Positions 26,745 to 35,262 of a stretch of DNA of 64,000 bases are shown one piece after another. Below the pieces are notes generated by a model. The model saw nothing but the letters and a program-made list of their open reading frames with translations. It searched no databases and was not told where the DNA came from. A program made the position numbers and the translations under genes. The DNA comes from CAZEMR01 sp964513465 (GTDB taxonomy: Bacteria > Bacteroidota > Ignavibacteria > Kapaibacteriales > UBA2268). Each line of letters opens with the position of its first letter. The stretch's first letter is position 1. The stretch covers positions 1 to 64,000 of the forward strand of contig CAZEMR010000008.1 of assembly GCA_964513465.1 (NCBI GenBank), in the 5' to 3' direction.

Positions 26745-29081
26745 ATGAAATTAATTCCGGAAAATATTACTGCAAAAATCGGCCATTATTTCAAACGGCG
26801 CTGGTTGAGGATTGCGGCCATTTTGTCAATACCACTTGTTTTATTTATTATATTAAATTTCATATTCCCCCTCCGGCCGGAGATCGAATACTCGCGGCTG
26901 GTGGTCGATCGCAACGGCGCAGCAATGCGCGGATTTCTGACCAGCGGCGACAAATGGCGATTCTACTCTCCAATTGATCAAATCTCTGACTACCTCCGTA
27001 AAGCAGTTATTGCAAAAGAAGATAAGTATTTTTATTATCACCCAGGCATTAATATCCCCTCGATAATCCGCGCGGCTTATATGAATATTACTACCGGGGA
27101 AACGCAGTCCGGCGCATCGACAATCACGATGCAGGTGGTGCGTATGCTCGAGCCGCGGCCTCGGACATTCACAAGCAAAATCATCGAGGCATTCCGCGCG
27201 CTGCAGCTCGAGCTGTCGCACTCGAAGGACGAGATTCTCGAAATGTACTTCAATCTGGCGCCTTATGGAGGTAATATCGAGGGGGTTCGCGCGGCATCGC
27301 TTTTCTTTTTTAATAAACACACGGAGAATCTCTCGCTGGGCGAGGCAGTCGCGCTGGCAATCGTTCCAAACCGGCCGACCACGATGGCCCTCGGCGAAAA
27401 TAATCCGGCGCTGCGCAAATACCGAGATCGCTGGCTGAGATATTTCGATAAAAATAGAGTATTCGATCGAGAAATAATCGACGCCGCATTAACCGAAAAG
27501 CTCGACGCACGCCGCCGCGACGCCCCGGCAATCGCGCCCCATCTGGCCTTCCGCGCATTTGCAGAGCACTATGGCCGGCGGATAATCCACACAACTATCG
27601 ACGCGCGAATACAGCAGGAAATCGCTCGCACAGCCCGCGCTTACGCGGAGCGATTAAACCCATGGGGTATATATAATTTATCTGTGCTTGCAGTGGATAA
27701 TAAATCCGGGGAGGTCATCGCCTGCGTCGGATCGCAGGACTTCTTCGACAGCCGCCACGCCGGACAGGTGGACGGCATCCGCGCGGTTCGCTCGCCCGGC
27801 AGCACGCTGAAGCCGCTGATATATGCCGCCGCAATCGACCGGGGGCTGCTCACGCCGCGAACGGCAATCCTCGATGTGCCAACGGATTTCGGGGATTATT
27901 CCCCGGAAAATTTCGACGAAAGCTACCGCGGACGCGTATCGATGGCATCGGCGCTGGCCAATTCGCTGAATGTCCCGGCCGTGCGCACTCTGGAGCGAAT
28001 CGGGACTGACACAATTGTCAATTTATTCGCCAAAGCGGGATTCACGGGTATTGCCGGCGATCGCAATAAGCTGGGACTGTCGCTTGCGCTTGGCGGCTGC
28101 GGCGTCACATTAGAGCAGCTCGTCGGGTTGTATTCCGCATTTGCAAATGGAGGAAATTTCCGTAGAATTTCATATATATATAATGAAAATCGCAGCGCGC
28201 GGCGAATCGTCAGCCCCGAAGCCGCATGGCTGATTACGCAGATTCTCATGCTACCCGGCCGCCCGGATTATCCGCAGGACTACCAGTCGGCTCCCGGGGC
28301 AGTCCGCATCGCGTGGAAGACCGGCACCTCGTACGGCCGCCGCGACGCATGGAGCATCGGCTACAGCAAAAGATATACAATCGGAGTATGGGTGGGCAAT
28401 TTCGACGGCTCACCGGCGGGTATGCTGACCGGCGCAGAGACCGCCACTCCGCTTTTGTTCGATATTTTCCGTATGATCGATCCCGGATCGGAATCTCCGC
28501 TCGGGGCGCAGCCATCGAATCTGCGGAGGCGGCAAGTCTGCGAGATCACCGGTTTGCCCCCGGGTCAGCACTGCGAGAATACAATTGCGGATTTCCATAT
28601 CCCGCTGGTATCTCCGATGCGCGCCTGCGATCATGTGACCGAAGCATGGGTATCCCCCGATGGTACAATGTCTTACTGCATGGAGTGCATCCAACCCGGG
28701 GCGAGGAAGGAGATATTCGACAATCCGGGCCCCGAATTAATAAATTATTACGAAATAAGCGGGATACCCTTCCGGAAGCTGCCGCCGCATAATCCCGAAT
28801 GCCCCGCAGTCAGTCAGGCCGACGCGCCAAAAATCATCAACCCGATTGCCGGCATGGAATACCTGGCCGGAAGCGGCGAGGGCGGCCGGATTATGCTCAA
28901 ATGCCTCGCAGCGCTGGACGCAGGCCGGGTGCACTGGTTTGCGAACAATACATATATAGGAAGCGCCGATCCGTCGGGCGAAATATTCTTCGGGCCGGAT
29001 GCGCCGGGCGAATACGCTATCAAGTGCTGCGACGACAAAGGCCGGAGCTCGGAGGTGCGGATTGCCGTCCGACTTTATTAA
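26745..29081 (+). CDS. pbpC: Penicillin-binding protein 1C
   Basis: 778-aa class A peptidoglycan synthase. One N-terminal membrane helix (about 20-42) is followed by the glycosyltransferase domain with catalytic Glu92 in AKEDKYFYYHPG and the GASTITMQ motif. The transpeptidase domain has Ser353 in SPGSTLKPL, the SLN motif, and Lys525 in WKTGTS. The Cys-containing linker (CEITGLPPGQHC) and the C-terminal domain at about 690-778 (KIINPIAGMEYL) are specific to PbpC. PbpC is commonly linked to alpha-2-macroglobulin, and the model is that it repairs peptidoglycan while the macroglobulin inhibits invading proteases. The link is kept here at 3.2 kb distance. It starts 31 nt after the T9SS cargo gene. 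Confidence 0.95.
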   Translation: MKLIPENITAKIGHYFKRRWLRIAAILSIPLVLFIILNFIFPLRPEIEYSRLVVDRNGAAMRGFLTSGDKWRFYSPIDQISDYLRKAVIAKEDKYFYYHPGINIPSIIRAAYMNITTGETQSGASTITMQVVRMLEPRPRTFTSKIIEAFRALQLELSHSKDEILEMYFNLAPYGGNIEGVRAASLFFFNKHTENLSLGEAVALAIVPNRPTTMALGENNPALRKYRDRWLRYFDKNRVFDREIIDAALTEKLDARRRDAPAIAPHLAFRAFAEHYGRRIIHTTIDARIQQEIARTARAYAERLNPWGIYNLSVLAVDNKSGEVIACVGSQDFFDSRHAGQVDGIRAVRSPGSTLKPLIYAAAIDRGLLTPRTAILDVPTDFGDYSPENFDESYRGRVSMASALANSLNVPAVRTLERIGTDTIVNLFAKAGFTGIAGDRNKLGLSLALGGCGVTLEQLVGLYSAFANGGNFRRISYIYNENRSARRIVSPEAAWLITQILMLPGRPDYPQDYQSAPGAVRIAWKTGTSYGRRDAWSIGYSKRYTIGVWVGNFDGSPAGMLTGAETATPLLFDIFRMIDPGSESPLGAQPSNLRRRQVCEITGLPPGQHCENTIADFHIPLVSPMRACDHVTEAWVSPDGTMSYCMECIQPGARKEIFDNPGPELINYYEISGIPFRKLPPHNPECPAVSQADAPKIINPIAGMEYLAGSGEGGRIMLKCLAALDAGRVHWFANNTYIGSADPSGEIFFGPDAPGEYAIKCCDDKGRSSEVRIAVRLY

Positions 29082-29153
29082 TTTTTATTCAAATGATTTA
29101 ATTTATTTCAAATATTTATTAAATTTATAGTTTCATTTAAATATCAAAATATC

Positions 29154-29161
29154 CGGAGGAA
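29154..29161 (+). promoter_or_regulatory. Strong Shine-Dalgarno site for the C1 peptidase
   Basis: GGAGGAAT ends 4 nt before a GTG start at 29166. It is the best match to the anti-Shine-Dalgarno sequence that I noticed in the window, and it fixes the GTG as the start in front of a typical signal peptide. Confidence 0.75.
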
Positions 29162-29165
29162 TTTC

Positions 29166-30398
29166 GTGAAAAAAATTTGTTTGCTAATTGCAATTGCCTT
29201 TGCTTTGCCGATTCTGTCCCATAATCTTTATGCGCAGAAAGACCGTATGGACAAGGGCAAATTCGTCGAATACACCAATGAATTCTGGGAAAAAATCAAA
29301 GAATCTTCGGAAAAATTCAATAAAAAAGCGACGCCTGACAAAAAGCGCTTTATGATGGATTTCTCCGAATACGACCTGCCCGAAAGCGCCGAGGATTTCG
29401 ATCAGGTATGGCATACCCCGCCGATTTCGCAGGGATGGACCGGCACCTGCTGGTGCTTCAGCACTACCTCATTTCTCGAATCAGAAATTAAACGCATTCA
29501 CGGCCGCGACGTAAAAATCAGCGAGATATACACCGTTTACTGGCAATACGTCGAAAAAGCCCGCGAATATATCCGCACCCGCGGCGAGTCGAATTTCGCC
29601 GAAGGCTCGCTTTCTTCTTATATATTTCCTGTCTGGGAGCAGTATGGATGTGTGCCCGCCGCGGCTTATACCGGACTTCCCGGCGGACGCGAATTCCACG
29701 ACCACCATCTGATGTACTCCGAAATGATGAACTATCTCCGGTCGGTCAAGCAGGAAAATGCGTGGAACGAAGAGGTCGCGCTCGAAACGATTAAATCTAT
29801 CATGAACCACTACCTCGGCGTGCCGCCCACGGAAATCACATATTCGGGCCGCAAAATGACTCCAATGCAGTTCTACCGCGAGGCGGTCGACCTGAAGCCC
29901 TCGGACTACGTCAATTTCATGTCGCTGCTCGAAGCGCCGTATTACACAAAGGCAGAATACGACGTGCCGGACAACTGGGCGAACGATTCGGATTTTTATA
30001 ATATTCCGCTGGATGATTTCATGAAAATCGCCAAAAGCGCCATCAAAGCCGGGTATTCCATGTGCATTGGCGGAGACGTCTCCGAAACCGGCTATAGCGC
30101 CATGAAGGAAGTGGCGATGGTGCCTGCATACGATATCCCGTCGCGGTATATCGACGACAACGCCCGCCAGCTCCGGTTCAGCAATGGCGCCACGACCGAC
30201 GACCACGCAATCCATATCGTCGGCTGGGAGGATCGCGACGATGGCATGTGGTTCCTGATAAAGGACTCCGGCAGCGGCTCGCGCAATGGCAAAAACGAGG
30301 GATATTATTTCTATCATGAAGATTATATTAAATTAAAAATCATGAATATCACGGTGCATCGCTCCGCGGCAGATGAAATACTTTCGAAATTCAAATAA
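29166..30398 (+). CDS. Secreted C1-family cysteine peptidase (bleomycin hydrolase-like)
   Basis: 410 aa with signal peptide MKKICLLIAIAFALPILS...YAQ, so exported. The papain-like fold of the C1B (PepC/bleomycin hydrolase) branch is indicated by Gln89 in ISQGWTG, nucleophile Cys95 in GTCWCFS and His347 in DDHAIHIVGW. At the position of the usual active-site Asn (ENSWG), the sequence reads IKDSGSGSRNG, with Asp. I recall the same KDSG variant in Bacteroidota homologues, so it is probably a subfamily trait rather than loss of activity. The closing GYYFYHEDYIKLKI is typical of that group. It starts at a GTG preceded by GGAGGAAT and ends at a terminator. It may process extracellular peptides; the substrate is not readable. 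Confidence 0.9.
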   Translation: MKKICLLIAIAFALPILSHNLYAQKDRMDKGKFVEYTNEFWEKIKESSEKFNKKATPDKKRFMMDFSEYDLPESAEDFDQVWHTPPISQGWTGTCWCFSTTSFLESEIKRIHGRDVKISEIYTVYWQYVEKAREYIRTRGESNFAEGSLSSYIFPVWEQYGCVPAAAYTGLPGGREFHDHHLMYSEMMNYLRSVKQENAWNEEVALETIKSIMNHYLGVPPTEITYSGRKMTPMQFYREAVDLKPSDYVNFMSLLEAPYYTKAEYDVPDNWANDSDFYNIPLDDFMKIAKSAIKAGYSMCIGGDVSETGYSAMKEVAMVPAYDIPSRYIDDNARQLRFSNGATTDDHAIHIVGWEDRDDGMWFLIKDSGSGSRNGKNEGYYFYHEDYIKLKIMNITVHRSAADEILSKFK

Positions 30399-30409
30399 TT
30401 CACGATAAA

Positions 30410-30443
30410 GGCGGTCTTATCCGAAAGGCCGCCATTTATTTTT
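30410..30443 (+). terminator. Terminator after the C1 peptidase gene
   Basis: Stem GGCGGTCT / AGGCCGCC (one G-U pair) with an 8-nt loop, followed by the T-rich tract ATTTATTTTT. Confidence 0.85.
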
Positions 30444-30464
30444 AATATCAACGGTATATGAGTT

Positions 30465-30797
30465 ATGCAAAATATTGACAACGAATTTTCGGAAAAGTCA
30501 TTCTGGAATAAACTCACAAGGTTCGCCCGCAACGCTGGCCGCGAGCTGATCGAACGCGCGCTCGCGCTATACTTTACGCTAAAGGACGAAGACACTCCGA
30601 AATGGGCCAAAACCGTAATTGTCGGCGCCCTGGGATATTTCATATTGCCCACCGACGCCATCCCCGACCTGACGCCTTTGGTGGGGTTCAGCGACGACCT
30701 CGGGGCGATCGTCAGCGCGTTTGCGATAGTGGCCGCCCACGTCAAACAAGAGCACATCAACAAGGCTCAGGAAAAACTTCAGCTATGGTTCGGATAG
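30465..30797 (+). CDS. YkvA/DUF1232 family small membrane-associated protein
   Basis: 110 aa. The DUF1232 (YkvA) signature is plain: PKWAKTVIVGALGYFILPTD followed by AIPDLTPLVGFSDD. The family has a conserved PxDxxPD core within a short hydrophobic hairpin, and its function is unknown. The N-terminal 45 residues are an amphipathic, charged helix region, and a short helix follows the core. It begins 66 nt after the peptidase stop, beyond the terminator, so it is transcribed separately. Confidence 0.88.
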   Translation: MQNIDNEFSEKSFWNKLTRFARNAGRELIERALALYFTLKDEDTPKWAKTVIVGALGYFILPTDAIPDLTPLVGFSDDLGAIVSAFAIVAAHVKQEHINKAQEKLQLWFG

Positions 30798-30908
30798 AAA
30801 AGATTTGTATTGCTGAAAAAAATTAATTATTTTAATTATTAATTAAACAAATCTATTTTGCAACATTCCATATAATTCATTTCTTTAACTATCCGAAAGG
30901 TGACGCTT

Positions 30909-31262
30909 ATGGAAAATGGCTTTCCTACTAGTATGTTTATCATCTGGCTTGCTATCGTTGTTCTGATGATAGCCGGGATGTGGAAAATTTTCGAAAAGGC
31001 CGGCAAACCCGGCTGGGCCGCAATTATTCCGATTTATAACATGATTGTTCTGCTTGAAATCATCGATCGGCCGCTTTGGTGGATAATTCTATTATTCATC
31101 CCGATTGTCAATATTGTTTTCGGTATACTTATCACTATCGAGCTTGCTAAAAGCTTCGGCAAAGATATGGCATATGCAATCGGTATGATACTGCTGCCTT
31201 TTATTTTCTATCCGATGCTCGGATTCGGCGATGCTCAGTTTGAGGGCGCATCGCACGCGTAA
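30909..31262 (+). CDS. DUF5684-like small integral membrane protein
   Basis: 117 aa with three or four hydrophobic helices. The motif FEKAGKPGWAAIIPIYN is characteristic of a widespread small membrane protein family (DUF5684), often found fused to or near signal peptidases. No catalytic residues are visible. The reading frame extends to a GTG at 30900, but GAAAGGTG ends 7 nt before the ATG at 30909, which I take as the start. It is followed by its own terminator, so it is probably monocistronic. Function unknown. Confidence 0.82.
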   Translation: MENGFPTSMFIIWLAIVVLMIAGMWKIFEKAGKPGWAAIIPIYNMIVLLEIIDRPLWWIILLFIPIVNIVFGILITIELAKSFGKDMAYAIGMILLPFIFYPMLGFGDAQFEGASHA

Positions 31263-31297
31263 CTCCGCCTCTGATTAATGAGTATTTTTTAAAATAC

Positions 31298-31334
31298 ACG
31301 TCCGTACGGATATAATTCCGGGCGGACGTTTTTT
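31298..31334 (+). terminator. Terminator after the small membrane protein gene
   Basis: Stem ACGTCCG / CGGACGT enclosing 18 nt with additional internal pairing (GGA/TCC), followed by six T residues. It isolates the gene from pgk. The remaining 170 nt up to pgk are AT-rich with no recognisable riboswitch. Confidence 0.88.
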
Positions 31335-31504
31335 ATGCACCGCCATGCACTTAATTTCAGCTCAGGAATTAACTTATTGGCTTCATATAGGTTATGCCCG
31401 GCAAACTATTGTTTTCTTATCTTCCCGATTTTTCTTAATTTTACTGCCATAAATACCAGAAATTTTATATAATATATTTATATTAACCAAAAAACAGGCA
31501 CCCA

Positions 31505-32698
31505 ATGATTAAATCCATTGATGATGTTAATATGGGCGGCAACCGCGTTTTGCTGCGCGTTGACTTCAATGTGCCGCTCGACGAAAAGAGCCGCATCACC
31601 GACGACATGCGCATAACAGAGTCGCTGCCCACAATCGACAAAATTATCGACGATGGCGGCATCCCGATTGTTCTCTCCCATCTGGGGCGTCCCAAGGGTA
31701 AATGGGTCACCAAGCTCTCGTTAGAAACAGTTGCAAAGCACCTATCCGACAAATTCGGATATAATGTAATTTTCGCACCCGATTGCCTGGGCAAATCCCC
31801 AAAGGACGCAATCGAAAAGGCCAAGCCGGGCGATGTCGTGCTGCTCGAAAACCTCCGCTTTTATAATTACGAGGTCGCAAACGACAAGGAATTCGCCAAA
31901 ATTCTGGCGCAGCTCGGCGACGCTTATGTCAATGATGCTTTCGGCACCGTGCACCGCTTCCATTCGAGCATCTACGAATTGCCGCAGCTATTCAAAGAAC
32001 GCTACGCCGGCAAATCGCTGAGCTGGGAGCTGGAATATTTGAAAAACGCAATGAACAACGTCGACCATCCCTATACTGCTGTGATCGGCGGCGCAAAAAT
32101 CTCGGACAAAATCGACATCATCCAGAAGCTGATAGCCGATTGCGACAACGTACTTATCGGCGGCGGAATGATGTTCACATTCCTCAAAGCGATGGGCTAC
32201 GACATCGGCCGCTCGATATTCGAAAAAGACAAAATCGAGCTTGCTGAGAACATGATCGAAGACGCAAAGAAGAAGAACGTCAACCTTTTGCTTCCAATCG
32301 ACGTAACGGTGGCGCAAAACTTCACCAACGACACAGAATACAAAGTAGTATCGGCCGAGGATATTCCATCCGACTGGCTTGGTATGGACATCGGGCCTGA
32401 ATCGCTGAAATTATTCGAAAGCGCAATACTGGATTCCAGAACCATAGTCTGGAATGGTCCGATGGGTGTATTCGAAATGAAGAAATTCCGCAAGGGCACA
32501 TTCGGCATCGCAAATGCGCTGGCAAAAGTAACCGCCCAAGGCGCGGTAACGATTATCGGCGGCGGCGACAGCGCGGCCGCGCTCAAGAAGATGAATTTTA
32601 TGAACAAAGTAACCCACGTAACCCCCGGCGGCGGAGCCTGGCTTAAGTATATGGAAGGCAAGGAACTCCCCGGCGTGGCGGCGCTCGAGGGCAAATAA
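31505..32698 (+). CDS. pgk: Phosphoglycerate kinase
   Basis: 397-aa monomeric glycolytic enzyme that converts 1,3-bisphosphoglycerate and ADP to 3-phosphoglycerate and ATP. The substrate-binding N-terminal motifs RVDFNVPLD, HLGRPKG and LLENLRFY are present. The nucleotide-binding C-terminal half shows IGGAKISDK, WNGPMGVFE and GGGDSAAA. Length is normal and no residues appear missing. It is the first gene of a likely transcription unit: the unknown 127-aa protein starts 20 nt later, then the rhomboid protease and ispG. Confidence 0.97.
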   Translation: MIKSIDDVNMGGNRVLLRVDFNVPLDEKSRITDDMRITESLPTIDKIIDDGGIPIVLSHLGRPKGKWVTKLSLETVAKHLSDKFGYNVIFAPDCLGKSPKDAIEKAKPGDVVLLENLRFYNYEVANDKEFAKILAQLGDAYVNDAFGTVHRFHSSIYELPQLFKERYAGKSLSWELEYLKNAMNNVDHPYTAVIGGAKISDKIDIIQKLIADCDNVLIGGGMMFTFLKAMGYDIGRSIFEKDKIELAENMIEDAKKKNVNLLLPIDVTVAQNFTNDTEYKVVSAEDIPSDWLGMDIGPESLKLFESAILDSRTIVWNGPMGVFEMKKFRKGTFGIANALAKVTAQGAVTIIGGGDSAAALKKMNFMNKVTHVTPGGGAWLKYMEGKELPGVAALEGK

Positions 32699-32718
32699 AT
32701 CAATCAACGGGGCGTTCG

Positions 32719-33102
32719 ATGAAAGGCTTTCCGATATTGGACAATCAGCTCGAAATGGTCAATTCGATCGTCAAATCGACGAACGAGTTGCTGCCGCTTC
32801 TGCGCAGGAACGCCCCTTTGAATAACACCATATATAACACCATTTCCGATATTCTGAAATTTCTGGATAAAGTGCTTGTGGTATTGCCGGATATTCTGAT
32901 TTCCGAGCGAAATGACCGAAAGATCAAGACCAATCTGCAGGAATCATTCGAACGCGTGATATCCGGCTGGGGGGATTTCTTTGTGGACTCTACGGAATTT
33001 TTTGCTGCGTGGGATGAATTCAGCGGTTGGTGGAGCGAATTCGAACGCGCGCTGGAAATACTGACTGCCGACAATTCTACCATATTTTTATCTATGAATT
33101 AG
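32719..33102 (+). CDS. Trp/Phe-rich soluble protein of unknown function
   Basis: I do not recognise this 127-aa protein. It has no signal peptide or membrane helix. The first 75 residues look helical, with Leu/Val-rich stretches (LPLLRRNAPLNNTIYNTI; VLVVLPDILIS). The C-terminal third is strikingly aromatic and acidic, with WGDFFVDSTEFFAAWDEF and GWWSEFERALEIL. A role as a small helical binding protein is conceivable but unsupported. The ATG lies 20 nt after the pgk stop, with GGGG upstream, which argues that it is a real co-transcribed gene. The next gene begins 84 nt downstream. Confidence 0.65.
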   Translation: MKGFPILDNQLEMVNSIVKSTNELLPLLRRNAPLNNTIYNTISDILKFLDKVLVVLPDILISERNDRKIKTNLQESFERVISGWGDFFVDSTEFFAAWDEFSGWWSEFERALEILTADNSTIFLSMN

Positions 33103-33186
33103 CGCCCGGGAAAGCAATCCAATCCCCAATAAGCCGTCTTATTTTACGGAAATATAATTATTTAAATATTGCTGAAATTTGCTTAC

Positions 33187-34155
33187 ATGAGTCCATACAA
33201 CAGAATGCGTGGAATCGGGGGATTCTCGATGTTCCCTCCGACCATTAAAACTCTTTTGATAATCAATGTTGCGGTGTTCATACTGCATCATTTGTTTTTC
33301 ACATCCTTCACAATCGGCGGCCAGTCCCTTGCCCGCTATTTCATAGAATATTTCGCGCTGCAGCCCATATCGGGGCTGGAAAATTTCTTCGGCAGCGGCG
33401 CCAGCTTCTACCCCTGGCAAATTATCACATACCAGTTCATGCACGCCAATTTATGGCACATATTTTTCAATATGTTCGCACTCTGGATGTTCGGCTCGGA
33501 GCTGGAGAACCTCTGGGGCGGCACCCGATTTCTGACGTATTATCTGCTCTGCGGCGTAGGCGCTGCGATTGTACAGCTATTCATAAGCCCCATATTTTCC
33601 GATCCGGCGCCAACGATCGGCGCATCCGGCGCGGTTTATGGAATATTGCTCGCATTCGGCCTTACTTTCCCAGACCGGCCGATATTTATGTTTCCGTTTT
33701 TCATACCGATTCCAGCAAAATTCTTTGTCCTGATTTTTGCAGGCATTGAGCTATTGACTGGCCTGACAAGCACTGACGGCATCGCCCACTTTGCTCACTT
33801 GGGCGGAGCGGCCACAGGATTTCTGCTGCTCAAATTCGGCGACCGGCTGGGAATATATAAATCAATAGAAAAATTATTCGGGAAAAAATCCCAATACACC
33901 AAAAATGTAACCGCAGAAAAACCAAAGGTATATAAGATAAGGTGGGTAAAGCCCGAAGAAGAACGCGGCGAAACCCCTCGTTCGGGCGATCAGCCGCCAA
34001 AAACCCGGCCATCCGGCAAATCTTATAATATCGACGGCGAGGAGATTACACAGAATAAAATCGACGAAATTCTGGACAAAATCTCCGAATCCGGATATCA
34101 GAACCTCAGCGAAAAAGAAAAGCGCATACTCAACGAACTAAGTAAAAAGCTCTGA
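33187..34155 (+). CDS. Rhomboid-family intramembrane serine protease
   Basis: 322 aa from the ATG at 33187 (a TTG at 33169 is less likely). The membrane core has six predicted helices. The HANLWHIFFNM segment supplies the His/Asn of the oxyanion region, Ser147 in TIGASGAVYG is the nucleophile, and His204 in FAHLGGAATG is the base. After the core, a soluble Lys/Pro-rich linker (about 235-285) leads to a conserved C-terminal tail, GEEITQNKIDEILDKISESG, which I recall from rhomboids of Bacteroidota-like bacteria. It would cleave membrane-anchored substrates in the inner membrane; targets are unknown. Its stop lies 2 nt before ispG, so the two genes are tightly coupled. Confidence 0.93.
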   Translation: MSPYNRMRGIGGFSMFPPTIKTLLIINVAVFILHHLFFTSFTIGGQSLARYFIEYFALQPISGLENFFGSGASFYPWQIITYQFMHANLWHIFFNMFALWMFGSELENLWGGTRFLTYYLLCGVGAAIVQLFISPIFSDPAPTIGASGAVYGILLAFGLTFPDRPIFMFPFFIPIPAKFFVLIFAGIELLTGLTSTDGIAHFAHLGGAATGFLLLKFGDRLGIYKSIEKLFGKKSQYTKNVTAEKPKVYKIRWVKPEEERGETPRSGDQPPKTRPSGKSYNIDGEEITQNKIDEILDKISESGYQNLSEKEKRILNELSKKL

Positions 34156-34157
34156 CA

Positions 34158-35249
34158 ATGGTCGGCTGCGAATGGATCGATCTCGTCATACCGCCGGAAT
34201 TTCCGCGGCGGAATACCCGGCAGGTGATGGTAGGCGGAATACCCATCGGGGGCGGCTCGCCGGTATCGGTGCAGACCATGACAAAGACCAAAACCGCCGA
34301 CATCGACGCCACCGTTGCGCAGATCGTACGCAGCGCCGATGCAGGAGCCGACATCGTCCGCGTAACCGTCAACGACGCCGCTGCCGCCGATGCGATCGGC
34401 GAAATCGTGCGTCAGTCGCCAGTGCCAATTGTAGCTGATATTCATTTCAATCATATTTATGCGCTGCGCTCAATCGAAGGCGGAGTCGCCAAAGTGCGTA
34501 TCAACCCGGGCAATATCGGCAGCGAGGAGCGCATACGCCAGGTACTCGAAGCCGCAGGCGGCCGGGACATACCTATCCGCATCGGGGTTAATTCCGGATC
34601 GCTCGAAAAAGACATTCTCGAAAAATACGGATTCCCCACCGCCGAAGCGCTCTACGACAGCGCCATGCGCCACGCCGGAATCGCCGAAAAATTCGGATTT
34701 TCCGATATAATTATCGCCGTCAAGTCCACCAGCGTCGCCATTATGATCGCCGCATACCGCCTGATCGCCGCGCGAACGGACTACCCGCTCCACCTTGGGG
34801 TAACCGAAGCTGGCACCATCAAATCCGGCACCGTGAAATCAGCCGTCGGAATAGGCGCGCTGCTGGCAGAGGGCATCGGCGACACAATCCGCGTATCGCT
34901 GACCGACGAACCCGAGCGCGAGGTCGAGGTAGGCCGCGACATACTACGCTCGCTCGGAATGGCCCGCCGCGGCGTCGAGATTATCTCCTGCCCCACCTGC
35001 GGACGGCTCGAGACCAACCTATTTTCGATAGTCAATGAATTAGAAGAAAAAGTCAGGCGAATTGACAAAAACATCAAAGTGGCCATCCTCGGCTGCGCGG
35101 TCAACGGCCCAGGCGAAGCAAAAGAAGCCGACCTCGGAGTCGCTTGCGGCAAAAACGAAGCCATCCTCTTCAAAAAGGGCGAAATCATCCGCAAACTACC
35201 CGAAAGCGAAATCCTTGTAACGCTCTACCAAGAAATCCTTGATTATTAA
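34158..35249 (+). CDS. ispG: 4-hydroxy-3-methylbut-2-enyl diphosphate synthase
   Basis: Penultimate enzyme of the non-mevalonate (MEP) isoprenoid pathway; reduces MEcPP to HMBPP using a [4Fe-4S] cluster. Cluster ligands are Cys278 and Cys281 in ISCPTCGR and Cys313 in LGCAVNGPGE, with the required C-x2-C-x31-C spacing and the catalytic Glu in GPGE. The N-terminal TIM barrel starts with RQVMVGGIPIGGGSPVSVQ and contains ADIHFNHIYAL. The 363-aa length is that of the bacterial two-domain form, not the longer insert-bearing form. It starts 2 nt after the rhomboid stop. HpnE at 44463 also belongs to isoprenoid metabolism, but the two are not co-transcribed. Confidence 0.97.
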   Translation: MVGCEWIDLVIPPEFPRRNTRQVMVGGIPIGGGSPVSVQTMTKTKTADIDATVAQIVRSADAGADIVRVTVNDAAAADAIGEIVRQSPVPIVADIHFNHIYALRSIEGGVAKVRINPGNIGSEERIRQVLEAAGGRDIPIRIGVNSGSLEKDILEKYGFPTAEALYDSAMRHAGIAEKFGFSDIIIAVKSTSVAIMIAAYRLIAARTDYPLHLGVTEAGTIKSGTVKSAVGIGALLAEGIGDTIRVSLTDEPEREVEVGRDILRSLGMARRGVEIISCPTCGRLETNLFSIVNELEEKVRRIDKNIKVAILGCAVNGPGEAKEADLGVACGKNEAILFKKGEIIRKLPESEILVTLYQEILDY

Positions 35250-35262
35250 ATATTTATAAAAA

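Noticed and set aside
18084..29081. A T9SS machinery locus
   Set aside because: Only cargo proteins with sorting domains are present; no PorK/L/M/N, SprA or PorV homologues are encoded in the window.
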